In this document: positions 50,391 to 58,281 of the stretch, piece by piece
Numbering within the stretch: the stretch's first letter is position 1
How the letters are laid out: every line of letters begins with the position of its first letter
Origin: Olsenella sp. An188
GTDB lineage: Bacteria; Actinomycetota; Coriobacteriia; Coriobacteriales; Atopobiaceae
Length of the DNA stretch: 64,000 nucleotides
Direction: 5' to 3'
Assembly: GCF_002160255.1 (NCBI RefSeq)
Contig: NZ_NFKF01000002.1
Span: forward strand, 1-64,000
The notes under the pieces: generated by a model
Seen by the model: only the letters and a program-made list of their open reading frames with translations
Told to the model about the DNA's origin: nothing
The model's database searches: none
Program-made: the position numbers and the translations under genes

Positions 50391-50823
50391 CCTCTACAAC
50401 GCCGAGTTCATGGACCACGTGTCCCACCCCGACTACAAGTACGAGCTCGAGGACGCGGACTGCACGCACGAGGGCGTGAACCCCTCCTGCGGCGACGAGC
50501 TCGCGTTCTCCGTGCGCTTTGCCGAGGACGGCACCATCGGGGAGGCCGCGTTCACCGGCCACGGCTGCGCCATCAGCCAGGCGAGCGCCGACATCATGAG
50601 CGACCTCATGATCGGCAAGACGCCCGAGCAGGCGCGAGAGCTCTGCGCCCTGTTCATGCGCATGGTGCGCGGCGAGGAGACCGACGAGGAGCGGCTCGAG
50701 GAGCTCGAGGACGGCGTGCTGCTGCGCGACATCGCGCACATGCCGGCGCGCGTGAAGTGCGCCGAGCTCGCCTGGCGCACGCTCGACGAGATGCTCGCGG
50801 GCCGGGAGGGTCAGGAGGCCTAG
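50377..50823 (+). CDS. sufU: SufU, zinc-dependent sulfur transfer protein
   Basis: A 148-residue protein of the IscU fold. Three conserved cysteines are visible in NPSCGDEL, GHGCAISQAS and ARVKCAELAW, with an Asp in CGDEL completing the zinc site. The 18-20 residue insert between the second and third Cys (MRMVRGEETDEERLEELED region) is the mark of SufU rather than IscU. SufU accepts the persulfide from SufS. Its start lies inside the 3' end of sufS, and it is followed after two bases by the Rrf2 regulator. Confidence 0.93.
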   Translation: MATTDLYNAEFMDHVSHPDYKYELEDADCTHEGVNPSCGDELAFSVRFAEDGTIGEAAFTGHGCAISQASADIMSDLMIGKTPEQARELCALFMRMVRGEETDEERLEELEDGVLLRDIAHMPARVKCAELAWRTLDEMLAGREGQEA

Positions 50824-50825
50824 CC

Positions 50826-51275
50826 ATGGCTGGAATGTTCTCGACCAAGGGCATGTACGCGCTGCGTGCGATGGCCGACCTCGCCGCGCACGAGGGCTGG
50901 GTGTCGCTCGGCGACGTCGCGCGGCGCCAGCACATCTCGCGCAAGTACCTCGAGCAGGTCATATCCCTCATGCACAAGGCCGGCTACGTGGTGAGCCAGC
51001 GCGGCAAGGGCGGCGGCTACCAGCTCACGCGCAAGCCCGAGGACTACACCCTCGGCGAGATCCTGCGCGCCGCGGAGGGCTCGCTCGCGCCCGTGAGCTG
51101 CCTCGACTGCACCAACGAGACCATCTGCCCGCAGCTCGACACCTGCTCCACCGTGAGCGTCTGGCGCGACCTCGGCCGCGTCACGGCCGGATACCTCGAC
51201 TCCAAGACGCTCGCCGACCTCGTGCGGGAGCCCGGCGCGGAGGACGCCGGGCCCTGCACCGCGCGCCCGATCTAG
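50826..51275 (+). CDS. Rrf2 family transcriptional regulator with Cys cluster (IscR-like)
   Basis: A 149-residue winged helix regulator. The N-terminal HTH is STKGMYALRAMADLAAHEG, then DVARRQHISRKYLEQVISLM and the wing SQRGKGGGYQLTRK. Four cysteines follow in SCLDCTNETICPQLDTC, matching the spacing used by IscR-type proteins to hold an iron-sulfur cluster. As the last gene of the suf operon it likely senses cluster status and represses suf when supply is enough. ATG at 50826 is placed because the family starts MxxS/TKGxYAL; a longer frame upstream overlaps sufU. Confidence 0.92.
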   Translation: MAGMFSTKGMYALRAMADLAAHEGWVSLGDVARRQHISRKYLEQVISLMHKAGYVVSQRGKGGGYQLTRKPEDYTLGEILRAAEGSLAPVSCLDCTNETICPQLDTCSTVSVWRDLGRVTAGYLDSKTLADLVREPGAEDAGPCTARPI

Positions 51276-51308
51276 CCAAGCGCCTGACCCGCAGCCCCCT
51301 GGGCTCAT

Positions 51309-51425
51309 AGTCCCTCCCAAACCGACGTTTTTCTCGCCGATCTGTTGGTTTGGGAGGGTTCAGCTAGCTTAGTCCCTCCCAAACCTACGTTTCCCTCCTC
51401 AGAACGTAGGTTTGGGAGGGGCTTC
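51309..51425. repeat. Two tandem 62-bp palindromic units after the suf operon
   Basis: Units start at 51309 and 51371. Each has an arm AGTCCCTCCCAAACC... and an inverse arm ...GGTTTGGGAGGG, giving long stems. Loop 1 includes TTTTTCTCGCC; loop 2 reads TTCCCTCCTCAGAA. Two more octamer copies, GGCGAGAAGAAC (51433-51444) and its complement GTTCTTCTCGCC (51460-51471), follow within 50 bp. The hairpins may end suf transcription. The gap 51276-51536 has no gene. Confidence 0.75.
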
Positions 51426-51479
51426 GGAACAGGGCGAGAAGAACGTGCTGCTTCCGGACGTTCTTCTCGCCATGAAAGG

Positions 51480-51509
51480 GGCCCGGCCCCGCGGGTGCGG
51501 GACCGGGCC
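51480..51509 (-). terminator. Terminator of the aldolase gene
   Basis: GGCCCGGCCCCGC (51480-51492) pairs with GCGGGACCGGGCC (51497-51509), one mismatch, 4-base loop. On the minus strand it is followed by CCCTTT. It lies 27 bp after the aldolase stop. Confidence 0.7.
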
Positions 51510-51536
51510 GTCGATGTGCCGGGATGGCTGCGGGAG

Positions 51537-52409
51537 CTACGCCCAGCCCTTGCCGTCGGAGCCGAACTCGCGCATGAGCTCGGCGGTGCGGGCCTTGATG
51601 GCGTCGCGGCCGGGCTTGAGGAGCTTGCGGGGGTCGTAGCCCTTGCCCTGCTGGTCCTTGCCCTCCTCGATGTACTTGCGGGTGGCCTCGGCAAAGACGA
51701 CCTGGAGGTCGGTGTTGACGTTGATCTTGGAGACGCCGAGGGAGATGGCCTTCTGGATCTGGTCAACGGGGATGCCGGTGCCGCCGTGGAGGACGAGCGG
51801 CAGGTCGCCGACCTTCTCCTTGATGGCCTGGAGGGCGTCGAAGGAGAGGCCCTGCCAGTTGTCCGGGTAGATGCCGTGGATGTTGCCGATGCCGCAGGCG
51901 AGGAAGTCGACGCCCAGGTCGGCGATGGCCTTGCACTGGTCGGGGTCGGCGATCTCGCCCATGCCGGCGACGCCGTCCTCGACGCCACCGATGCCGCCGA
52001 CCTCGGCCTCGACGGAGATGCCCTTGGCGTGGGCGGCCTTGACGACCTCGGCGGTGCGCTGGAGGTTGAGCTCGAAGGTCTCCTCGTGGGAGCCGTCGTA
52101 CATGACGGAGGTGAACCCGGCCTCGATGCACTTGAAGACGTCCTCGTAGGTGCCGTGGTCGAGGTGCAGGGCCACCGGGACGGTGATGTTCTTGTCCTCG
52201 ATGAGCTGCTTCACGAGGTCGGCGACGATCTTGTAGCTGATCTGCCACTTGGCGGCGCCGCTCGTGCACTGGATGATGACCGGGGACTGAAGCTCCTCGG
52301 CGGCGTCGAGAATCGAGGACGCCCACTCAAGGTTGTTGGTGTTGAAGGCGCCGACGGCGTAGTGGCCCTTCTCGGCGGCCTTGAGCATGGCAGTGGCGTT
52401 AACGAGCAT
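51537..52409 (-). CDS. fba: Class II fructose-bisphosphate aldolase
   Basis: A 290-residue zinc aldolase that splits fructose 1,6-bisphosphate in glycolysis. Metal and catalytic blocks are LHLDHGTYEDVFKCIEAGFT (catalytic Asp and zinc His), VEAEVGGIGG, CGIGNIHGIYP (zinc His) and VLHGGTGIPVDQIQKAISLG with KINVNTDLQ. Length and the GIGNIHG form fit the Fba/GatY/KbaY group, so a tagatose-bisphosphate role is possible but less likely as the gene stands alone. The start was set at ATG 52409 behind GGAGGTCAAC; an upstream in-frame ATG lacks a site. Confidence 0.93.
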   Translation of the reverse strand: MLVNATAMLKAAEKGHYAVGAFNTNNLEWASSILDAAEELQSPVIIQCTSGAAKWQISYKIVADLVKQLIEDKNITVPVALHLDHGTYEDVFKCIEAGFTSVMYDGSHEETFELNLQRTAEVVKAAHAKGISVEAEVGGIGGVEDGVAGMGEIADPDQCKAIADLGVDFLACGIGNIHGIYPDNWQGLSFDALQAIKEKVGDLPLVLHGGTGIPVDQIQKAISLGVSKINVNTDLQVVFAEATRKYIEEGKDQQGKGYDPRKLLKPGRDAIKARTAELMREFGSDGKGWA

Positions 52410-52595
52410 GTTGACCTCCATACGTTGCAAAAAACACGGAAGGACAGTACGCACCTATGATAGCGCGCCGCCGCACCCGGCGCGCGGGGCGTCGGCGACT
52501 TTTTCGGGCGGCTTGTAAGGTCTTCGTGGGCTTTGCCGGGCGACGGCGCGGCGCGCGGGCGCGCGGGTACCGTTGAGGGGAGGGGAAGGAGGCAC

Positions 52596-53408
52596 ATGGC
52601 CGAGAAGAACGACACGCCCAAGGGAGGGCTCCTGGGGGACTTCTCCGTCTCCCAGATCATCGCGACGGGGCTCGCCGCCGCGACGTCGTTTGCGCTCTCC
52701 GCCCAGATAGGCATCGCCGGCTCGATCATCGGCGCGGTGCTCGGCGCCGTGGCGTCGTCGGTCGCCACGCAGGTCTACCGCAGCATCCTCCACTCGTCGG
52801 CCGAGAAGATCCGCGCGCTCGGGCAGGACGCGCCGGCGAGCGTCGCAGGCGAGGAGCGCGCGGGCTCCATCTCCGGGCGCGCGTGCGTCGAGGAGGTCGC
52901 GGCGTCGGGCACGCCGATCGCCCCGCGCGAGGTGCGCTACGCGGCGCACGCCCGCGAGCGGGCGCGGACCCGCCGGCGCGCCGCGGTCGTCGCCACCGCC
53001 GTGGCCGTGGCCGCGGTGCTCGCCTTCGCGCTCGTGGTGAGCCTCGCCACGCAGGGCGCCGGGATCGGCCCCGCCCCGCAGGCGGGCACGCCGGCCGAGG
53101 AGCAGCCCGCCGCCGAGGATCAGCAGCCGCAGACGGACGACGCCGAGCAGGGGGCGCCCGAGTCCGCGGAGCCGCAGGCGCCCGCCGAGGAGGAACCGGC
53201 CGATGACGCCACCTCTGCGCCGAGCGCCTCGGAAGACGCTGGCCCCACCACGGACGACGCCCCCGCGCAGCCCGAGGGCCCCGCCGCGTCCGGCGAGGGC
53301 CCGGCGTCCGGCGACGGTTCCGCCACGTCCGACGAGCAGGCGCAGGGCGGGACGACGCCCGATTCCGGCGCCGCCGCCCCCGACGCCGCCGCGTCACCCA
53401 CGCCCTAG
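52596..53408 (+). CDS. Membrane protein with glycine-rich helices and long acidic Pro/Ala-rich tail
   Basis: A 270-residue protein of unknown function. Residues 15-65 are hydrophobic and Gly/Ala-rich (IGIAGSIIGAVLGAVASSVA, a glycine-zipper-like pattern). A basic stretch (HARERARTRRR) precedes a second membrane helix at about 128-150. The last 115 residues are disordered, very rich in Ala, Pro, Glu, Asp, Ser and Gly, and probably outside the cell as a wall-spanning stalk. ATG at 52596 follows GGGGAAGGAGGCAC. It stands alone between the aldolase and the aminopeptidase. No enzymatic motif is visible. Confidence 0.75.
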   Translation: MAEKNDTPKGGLLGDFSVSQIIATGLAAATSFALSAQIGIAGSIIGAVLGAVASSVATQVYRSILHSSAEKIRALGQDAPASVAGEERAGSISGRACVEEVAASGTPIAPREVRYAAHARERARTRRRAAVVATAVAVAAVLAFALVVSLATQGAGIGPAPQAGTPAEEQPAAEDQQPQTDDAEQGAPESAEPQAPAEEEPADDATSAPSASEDAGPTTDDAPAQPEGPAASGEGPASGDGSATSDEQAQGGTTPDSGAAAPDAAASPTP

Positions 53409-53420
53409 GTCCCGCCGTCC

Positions 53421-53544
53421 GGTTGTCAGCGGTTTTTTGCGCACCCCTCGGGTATCGCCCGCTCCGTCTCCCGCAAAACGGCAGGTAGAGAAATGACACC
53501 TCTCAAGTGATACTTACGCGCACCGCCAAAAACCGCTGACAACC
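53421..53544. repeat. Wide inverted repeat upstream of the aminopeptidase
   Basis: Perfect 17-base arms GGTTGTCAGCGGTTTTT (53421-53437) and AAAAACCGCTGACAACC (53528-53544) are 90 bp apart, for a total of 124 bp, about two 62-bp units. No octamer copy is inside. It resembles the other intergenic palindromes here and lies about 90 bp before the M18 gene. Confidence 0.6.
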
Positions 53545-53632
53545 GCCAAGAAGGCCCCAGGACCGCCCCTTCGCGCCCCATGCGCTAGAATCGTGAGCCG
53601 TTGCATCAACCGCGAGAAGGGAGCGTCCGTCA

Positions 53633-55039
53633 ATGGAGCGTCCGAACGCCTGGAAGCGCTACAGCGCCGAGCAGCTCGACGCGCTGCACTACCTCTGCGA
53701 GGGCTACAAGTCCTTCATCTCCGACAACAAGACCGAGCGCGAGTGCGTGGCCGCGAGCGTCCGCATGGCCGAGGAGGCCGGCTACGTGAACCTGGCCGAG
53801 CGCGTTGCCTCCGGCGAGCCGCTCAAGCCCGGCGACAAGGTCTACGCCGTCAACCGCGGCAAGAGCCTCATGCTCGCGCACCTGGGCACCGAGCCGCTCG
53901 AGCGCGGCGTCAACATCCTGGGCGCGCACGTCGACTCGCCGCGCCTCGACGTCAAGCAGGACCCGCTCGAGGAGAGAAACGAGCTCGTCACGCTCGACAC
54001 GCACTACTACGGCGGAGTGAAGAAGTACCAGTGGGTCACCATGCCGCTCGCCATCCACGGCGTGGTCTGCAAGAAGGACGGCACCACCGTCGACGTGGTG
54101 ATCGGCGAGGACGAGGCCGACCCCGTCTTCTGCATCACCGACCTGCTCCCCCACCTCGGAAGCCAGCAGATGACCAAGAAGGCCAGCGAGGTCATCGAGG
54201 GCGAGATGCTCGACGTGCTCGTGGGCAACCGCCCGATCGTCGTCGAGGAGGGCGCCGAGAAGGACGATGAGGCCGAGAAGAGCCCCGTCAAGGCCGGCGT
54301 CGTCGCCCTGCTGCGCGAGCAGCTCGGCATCGAGGAGGAGGACCTCCTCTCCGCCGAGCTCGAGATCGTGCCCGCCGGCGCGGCCCGCGACCTGGGCCTG
54401 GACCGCTCCATGATCTTGGGCTACGGCCAGGACGACCGCGTCTGCGCCTACACGAGCCTCGTCGCCCAGCTCGACTGCAAGGAGCCCGCGCGCACCGCGG
54501 TGACGCTGCTGGTTGACAAGGAGGAGATCGGCTCGGTGGGCGCCACCGGCATGACGAGCCACTTCTTCGAGGACACCATGGCCGAGATCCTCGAGCTCGC
54601 CGGCGAGACGGGCGCGCTCGCGCTGCGCCGCTGCCTCGCGGCCTCGAGCATGCTCTCGAGCGACGTCTCGGCCGGCTTCGACCCGGCGTTCGCGAGCGTC
54701 TTCGAGCCGAAGAACTCCGCGTACCTGGGCCACGGCCTCACGTTCAACAAGTTCACCGGCAGCCGCGGCAAGTCCGGCTCCAACGACGCCGACGCCGAGT
54801 ACGTGGCCACCATCCGCCGCGTCATGGACGAGGGCGGCGTCGCCTGGCAGACCGCCGAGCTCGGCAAGGTCGACGCGGGCGGCGGCGGCACGATCGCCTA
54901 CATCCTCGCCACCTACGGCATGAGCGTCATCGACTGCGGCGTCCCCGTGCTCTCCATGCACGCGCCCTGGGAGGCGACGAGCAAGGCCGACGTCTACGAG
55001 GCGTACCGCGGCTACCAGGAGTTCCTCAAGCTCGCGTAG
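53633..55039 (+). CDS. M18 family aminopeptidase
   Basis: A 468-residue zinc aminopeptidase of the M18 family (aminopeptidase I/ApeA-like) that removes N-terminal residues, often acidic or hydrophobic ones, from peptides in the cytoplasm. Metal-binding blocks are GAHVDSPRLD (His, Asp), LLVDKEEIGSVGATG (catalytic Glu-Glu) and VLSMHAPWE (His) near the C-terminus; SSDVSAGFDP and the GHGLTFNKFTGSRGKSGSND block are also typical. Length fits the family. ATG at 53633 follows GAAGGGAGC. A strong terminator follows the stop. Confidence 0.93.
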   Translation: MERPNAWKRYSAEQLDALHYLCEGYKSFISDNKTERECVAASVRMAEEAGYVNLAERVASGEPLKPGDKVYAVNRGKSLMLAHLGTEPLERGVNILGAHVDSPRLDVKQDPLEERNELVTLDTHYYGGVKKYQWVTMPLAIHGVVCKKDGTTVDVVIGEDEADPVFCITDLLPHLGSQQMTKKASEVIEGEMLDVLVGNRPIVVEEGAEKDDEAEKSPVKAGVVALLREQLGIEEEDLLSAELEIVPAGAARDLGLDRSMILGYGQDDRVCAYTSLVAQLDCKEPARTAVTLLVDKEEIGSVGATGMTSHFFEDTMAEILELAGETGALALRRCLAASSMLSSDVSAGFDPAFASVFEPKNSAYLGHGLTFNKFTGSRGKSGSNDADAEYVATIRRVMDEGGVAWQTAELGKVDAGGGGTIAYILATYGMSVIDCGVPVLSMHAPWEATSKADVYEAYRGYQEFLKLA

Positions 55040-55061
55040 GAAACTTCGTTACGGCAACGGG

Positions 55062-55139
55062 GGCCGCCCCTCCGATTCTCACGCAAGGACTGCGCTTCGC
55101 GGAAAATCCTTGCTTAGAGAATCGGAGGGGCGGCCTTTT
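55062..55139. terminator. Strong terminator between convergent genes
   Basis: A perfect 19-bp stem (55062-55080 with 55117-55135; starts GGCCGCCCCTCC) is topped by a second 7-bp stem GCAAGGA/TCCTTGC and followed by TTTT on the plus strand. It ends the aminopeptidase transcript and probably also the opposing membrane protein transcript. Confidence 0.85.
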
Positions 55140-55223
55140 GCTGTCACGGTTGTCTGCAGCGGCGTGAGGAACTCCTGGTGGCCGTCGCTCAGGGCCTCCA
55201 CCCTCTGGAGGGCGCGGGGAGGG

Positions 55224-55844
55224 TCACTCGATGGCGAGCGTCACCTGGGTGTTGGGGAGGCCGGTCACGGTGGCGGTGGTGCGGCCGCGGTCCCAGCTGA
55301 GAAACGTATCGCTGTTGATGCGGAACTCCCACTCCTTGCCGGACTCGTCGACGCCGCTGAGGTAGTACGTCGCGCCGCTCTCGCCGCTCACGTCCCTCGT
55401 CTCGACATCGTGCAGCTCGACGCGCACGGGGTCGAAGAGGTACGGGATGTCCCGCAGCGGCTGCCCCACAAAGACGTAGCAGGTACACACCATGAGCGCG
55501 ATGATGACCGCCCCGAAGATGCGCTCGCCCACGCCCTTGAAGTCGTCGCGCAGCTGCCGCGCCACCGCCACGACGCCAAAGGAAAAGATGGCAAGCCAGC
55601 CCGGAACGCCCACGAGCCGATACGCCACCGCGATCGGCCCCTCGTCCGTCTTGCCCAAGGTAAACAGGCCGATGAGTCCCCACGCGACATAGCTGACCAC
55701 GGCCAGGGGAACAAGAACTATCAAGGCAATCGCCAGATAGCGGCGCCGGCGGTCACGGGCGGACTCCACGGGGGACTCGCTCGCCTCCGCCTCCTCCATC
55801 GCCGCCTTGAGCCTCGCGTACGTATCGTCCTCGTGCGCTTCCAT
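55224..55844 (-). CDS. Membrane protein of unknown function, three helices
   Basis: A 206-residue protein. An acidic and basic N-terminal region (1-38) is followed by hydrophobic helices at about 39-62, 78-97 and 108-125, then a beta-rich C-terminal domain (about 130-206) probably outside the cell (ETRDVSGESGATYYLSGVDE, then GKEWEFRINSDTF). The start was set at ATG 55844, behind GGAGGGGGGGTAC; this site includes a run of seven G that could vary in length and change translation. An upstream in-frame ATG has no site. It converges on the aminopeptidase gene. No family is recognised. Confidence 0.7.
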   Translation of the reverse strand: MEAHEDDTYARLKAAMEEAEASESPVESARDRRRRYLAIALIVLVPLAVVSYVAWGLIGLFTLGKTDEGPIAVAYRLVGVPGWLAIFSFGVVAVARQLRDDFKGVGERIFGAVIIALMVCTCYVFVGQPLRDIPYLFDPVRVELHDVETRDVSGESGATYYLSGVDESGKEWEFRINSDTFLSWDRGRTTATVTGLPNTQVTLAIE

Positions 55845-55965
55845 GTACCCCCCCTCCGCTCTCAAGACAACGTTAGCCCGAAGCAAGGGGAAATGCTGGT
55901 TTGGCCGGCATCCCTTGCGCAACGCTTACGTCGCGGGCCAGGGCGGCCGGGCAGGACCCTTTGCC

Positions 55966-56140
55966 GGAATCTCGGATTGCGCATGGCGAGAAGAACGCGT
56001 AGCTCGGGATTCTGCGGCTAGACGGCCGCGTTTCCCAAGCTACGCGTTCGGTAGTTCAACTTCTGTCACGCGCTAACGCGGATGTTGGAAATCCCCGATT
56101 GCGCGTGGAGGTCCGGGGCCGAGGTTCTTCTCGCCCGCCC
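55966..56140. repeat. Intergenic repeat element with octamers upstream of unknown membrane protein
   Basis: A segment around GATTGCGC at 55975 (context GGAATCTCGGATTGCGCATG) recurs at 56097 (GGAAATCCCCGATTGCGCGT), 122 bp away or twice 61. Between them AACGCGTAGCT (55994-56004) and AGCTACGCGTT (56038-56048) form a perfect 11-bp inverted pair. GGCGAGAAGAAC lies at 55985-55996 and its complement at 56124-56135. This 296-bp gap (55845-56140) has no gene. Confidence 0.6.
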
Positions 56141-56818
56141 CTACAGGTCGGCCATCGTCTTGCCGGCGCCAACGAGACCCTCGAAGTCGGCGATGAAGGC
56201 GTCCACCGCAGCGTCGATCGCGGCGTTCTTGACGAGGCCCTCGATCACGGAGGAGGCGGCCGTCACGGCGCCGACGCCGTAGCGGGCGAGCTCGAGGATC
56301 TGCTGGGAGTTCTTGAAGCTCGCGGCGAGCACCTCGCAGGGGAGGTCGTTGGCGCGGAAGATGTCGTGGATCTCCATGGCAACGCCCACGCCGTCATAGC
56401 CCATGTTGTCTATGCGGTTGATGTAGGGCGCGGCATAGGAGGCGCCTGCCTTGGCGGCGAGGAAGGCCTGCATCGGGGTGTAGATGGCCGTGGCGGTGGT
56501 ACGGATTCCCTCGGCAGCGAGCATGCGGATGGCCTTGAAGCCCTCGGGGACGCTCGGGACCTTGGGGAAGGTGTGGGCGCCGAGCTCGGCCACGATGCGC
56601 CTGCCGTCTGCCACCATGCCCTCGGCGTCGCGGGCCACGACCTGCGCGTGGAGCTCCATCTCGGGCCCGATGATGTCGCGGATCTCATGCAGGACCTCGA
56701 AGGGCGCGCGGCCGGAGGCGGCGAGGATCGACGGGTTGGTGGTCACGCCGTCAACGGGGTAGTACTCCACCAGGCGCTTGATGGCATTGACGTCGGCGTC
56801 GTCGATGATGAGCTTCAT
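56141..56818 (-). CDS. Transaldolase-like fructose-6-phosphate aldolase (FSA/TalC type)
   Basis: A 225-residue class I aldolase. It has the small TIM barrel of FSA/TalC: it opens MKLIIDDADVNAIKRLVEYY, then PVDGVTTNPSILA, and the likely Schiff-base Lys is in HTFPKVPSVPEGFKAIRML. GIRTTATAIYTPMQAFLAAKAGASYAAPYINRIDNMG and the later VLAASFKNSQQILELARYG-type block follow the family. It could split fructose 6-phosphate or act as a transaldolase. It is adjacent to a glycyl-radical enzyme gene, as fsaB/talC lies near pflD in E. coli, which supports an operon pairing. The start follows AAAGGAACCAGTC. Confidence 0.88.
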   Translation of the reverse strand: MKLIIDDADVNAIKRLVEYYPVDGVTTNPSILAASGRAPFEVLHEIRDIIGPEMELHAQVVARDAEGMVADGRRIVAELGAHTFPKVPSVPEGFKAIRMLAAEGIRTTATAIYTPMQAFLAAKAGASYAAPYINRIDNMGYDGVGVAMEIHDIFRANDLPCEVLAASFKNSQQILELARYGVGAVTAASSVIEGLVKNAAIDAAVDAFIADFEGLVGAGKTMADL

Positions 56819-56847
56819 GACTGGTTCCTTTCGCTTGGGGTGTGGAA

Positions 56848-56878
56848 GCGTGCAAAAGTGCCTGTCCCTTTTGCACGC
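56848..56878. terminator. Hairpin between glycyl-radical enzyme remnant and aldolase
   Basis: A perfect 11-bp stem, GCGTGCAAAAG (56848-56858) and CTTTTGCACGC (56868-56878), with a 9-base loop abuts the stop codon of the truncated enzyme gene. No T run follows. It may attenuate transcription into the aldolase gene. Confidence 0.5.
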
Positions 56879-57722
56879 TACAGGGTCTGCTCGGTGCGGG
56901 CGATGATGTCGTCCTGGGTGGCGCGGGAGAGCACGTTGAAGAACGCGGAGTAGCCGGCCACGCGGACGATCAGGTCCTTGTGCCTCTCGGGGTGGGCCTG
57001 CGCGTCAAGCAGGGTCTCGCGGCTCACGATGTTGTACTGCACGTGATAGCCGTGCAGGCGGTCGAAAAACGCTGAGATGAGCATCTCGAGCTTCTGCTTG
57101 TTGCGCTCGGAGGCGAGCATCGTGGGAGCCATCTTCTGGTTGAGCAGCACGCCGCCCGTAATCTTCTCCGTGGGAAGCTTCGAGACGGACTTGAAGACGG
57201 CGGTGGGACCGTGGGTGTCGGCGTTGTGCGCGGGGCTGCAGCCCTCGGCGAGCAGCTCGTGGGCGTGGCGGCCGTCGGGCGTGGCCATGGTCCCCATTCC
57301 CTGCCCCACGTTGGCGCTGATCGAGGAGGTGCCGGCGTAGCGGATGCCGCCGATGGGGCCGCGGCCATGGCGCGTGTTGGGATACTTGGCAATCTCGTCG
57401 ATGTAGGACTGGTAGGCGTCCACTACGAGCTGGTCCACGGAGTCGTCATCGTTGCCGTACTTGGGGGCGTCGTTCACGAGCATCTGGCGGATCTGCTCGC
57501 CCTTCTCGCCCGCGAAGTCTGTCTCCAGCGCGTCGGCGAGCTCGGCCGGCGTGATGCGCCTCTCGTCAAAAACGAGCTTCTTGATGGCCGCGAGGGAGTC
57601 GGCCATGTTGGCGATGCCCACCTGGAGGCCTGAGATGAAGTCGTAGACCGCGCCGCCCTCCTTGATGGTCTTGCCGCGACCGATACAGTCGTCCGTGAGC
57701 GCGGAGCACAGGACGTCCGGCA
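56878..57722 (-). pseudogene. Glycyl-radical enzyme (PflD-like), C-terminal part only
   Basis: About 280 residues remain of a normally 750-800 residue pyruvate formate-lyase/diol dehydratase-type enzyme. Homology begins near LCSALTDDCIGRGKTIKEGG and continues through VYDFISGLQVGIANMADSLA to the intact glycyl-radical motif IVRVAGYSAFFNVLSR at the end. The N-terminal two thirds, including the active-site Cys, are missing. The frame stays open past the junction only because it reads antisense through the DeoR gene. No activating enzyme gene is present. Unless the junction is an assembly error, it is non-functional. Confidence 0.85.
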
Positions 57723-58227
57723 CGTCGCGGAGCTCGTGCGCGACGGGGACACCGTCATGGTGGAGAGCGGCAGCTGCTGCGCCCTGCTCGTGGCGCAGCT
57801 CGCCGCCGAGAGACGCGAGGTCACGGTCATCACCAACAGCGCCTTCATCGCCTCGTCCGTGCGCGACGACCCCACGGTGAGGGTCGTGCTCATCGGCGGC
57901 ATCTACCAGAAGGACTCGCAGGTCATGGTGGAGCCCATGGTGCGGTCCTGCGTCGAGGGCTTCTACGTGGACCTGCTCTTCGCCGGCACGGACGGCTTCT
58001 CCGCCCGCACCGGGTTCACCAACAGCGACCAGATGCGCGCGCAGGCCGTCCGCGACATGGCGGAGCACGCCGAGCGCGTGGTGGTGCTCACGGAGAGCGG
58101 GAAGTTCAGCCGGCGCGACACCGTCCCGCTTGCGCTGGGCAAGAAGGACGTCTGCGTGATCACCGACCCCCACCTGAGCGACGAGGCGCGCGGCGAGCTC
58201 GCCGCGGCGGGCGTCACGACCCTGTGA
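57716..58227 (+). pseudogene. DeoR family regulator, effector domain only
   Basis: Homology to a DeoR/GlpR regulator starts abruptly at RHVAELVRDGDTVMVESGSC and runs through VTVITNSAFIASSVRDDPTV, LIGGIYQKDSQVMVEP and DLLFAGTDGFSARTGFTNSD to the C-terminus. The N-terminal winged helix (about 80 residues) is missing, as is any promoter or proper start. It is joined head-to-head within a few bases to the truncated glycyl-radical enzyme gene, so one deletion of the shared promoter region could explain both losses. A 163-residue piece from ATG 57736 could in theory be made but could not bind DNA. Confidence 0.82.
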
Positions 58228-58268
58228 CACGGGGACGGAGGGATTGTCACCGCTCCGTCCCCGGTGTC
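58226..58268. terminator. Long GC hairpin between DeoR remnant and TelA gene
   Basis: GACACGGGGACGGAG (58226-58240) pairs with CTCCGTCCCCGGTGTC (58253-58268), one bulged base. It lies exactly between convergent stops and probably acts in both directions. Confidence 0.7.
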
Positions 58269-58281
58269 CCACTCCGTCGCG

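Noticed and set aside
56878-58272. A single 464-codon minus-strand frame covering the glycyl-radical enzyme and the DeoR region
   Set aside because: Only the part left of about 57,722 matches the enzyme. The rest is antisense to the DeoR effector domain, so it is not a genuine N-terminus.
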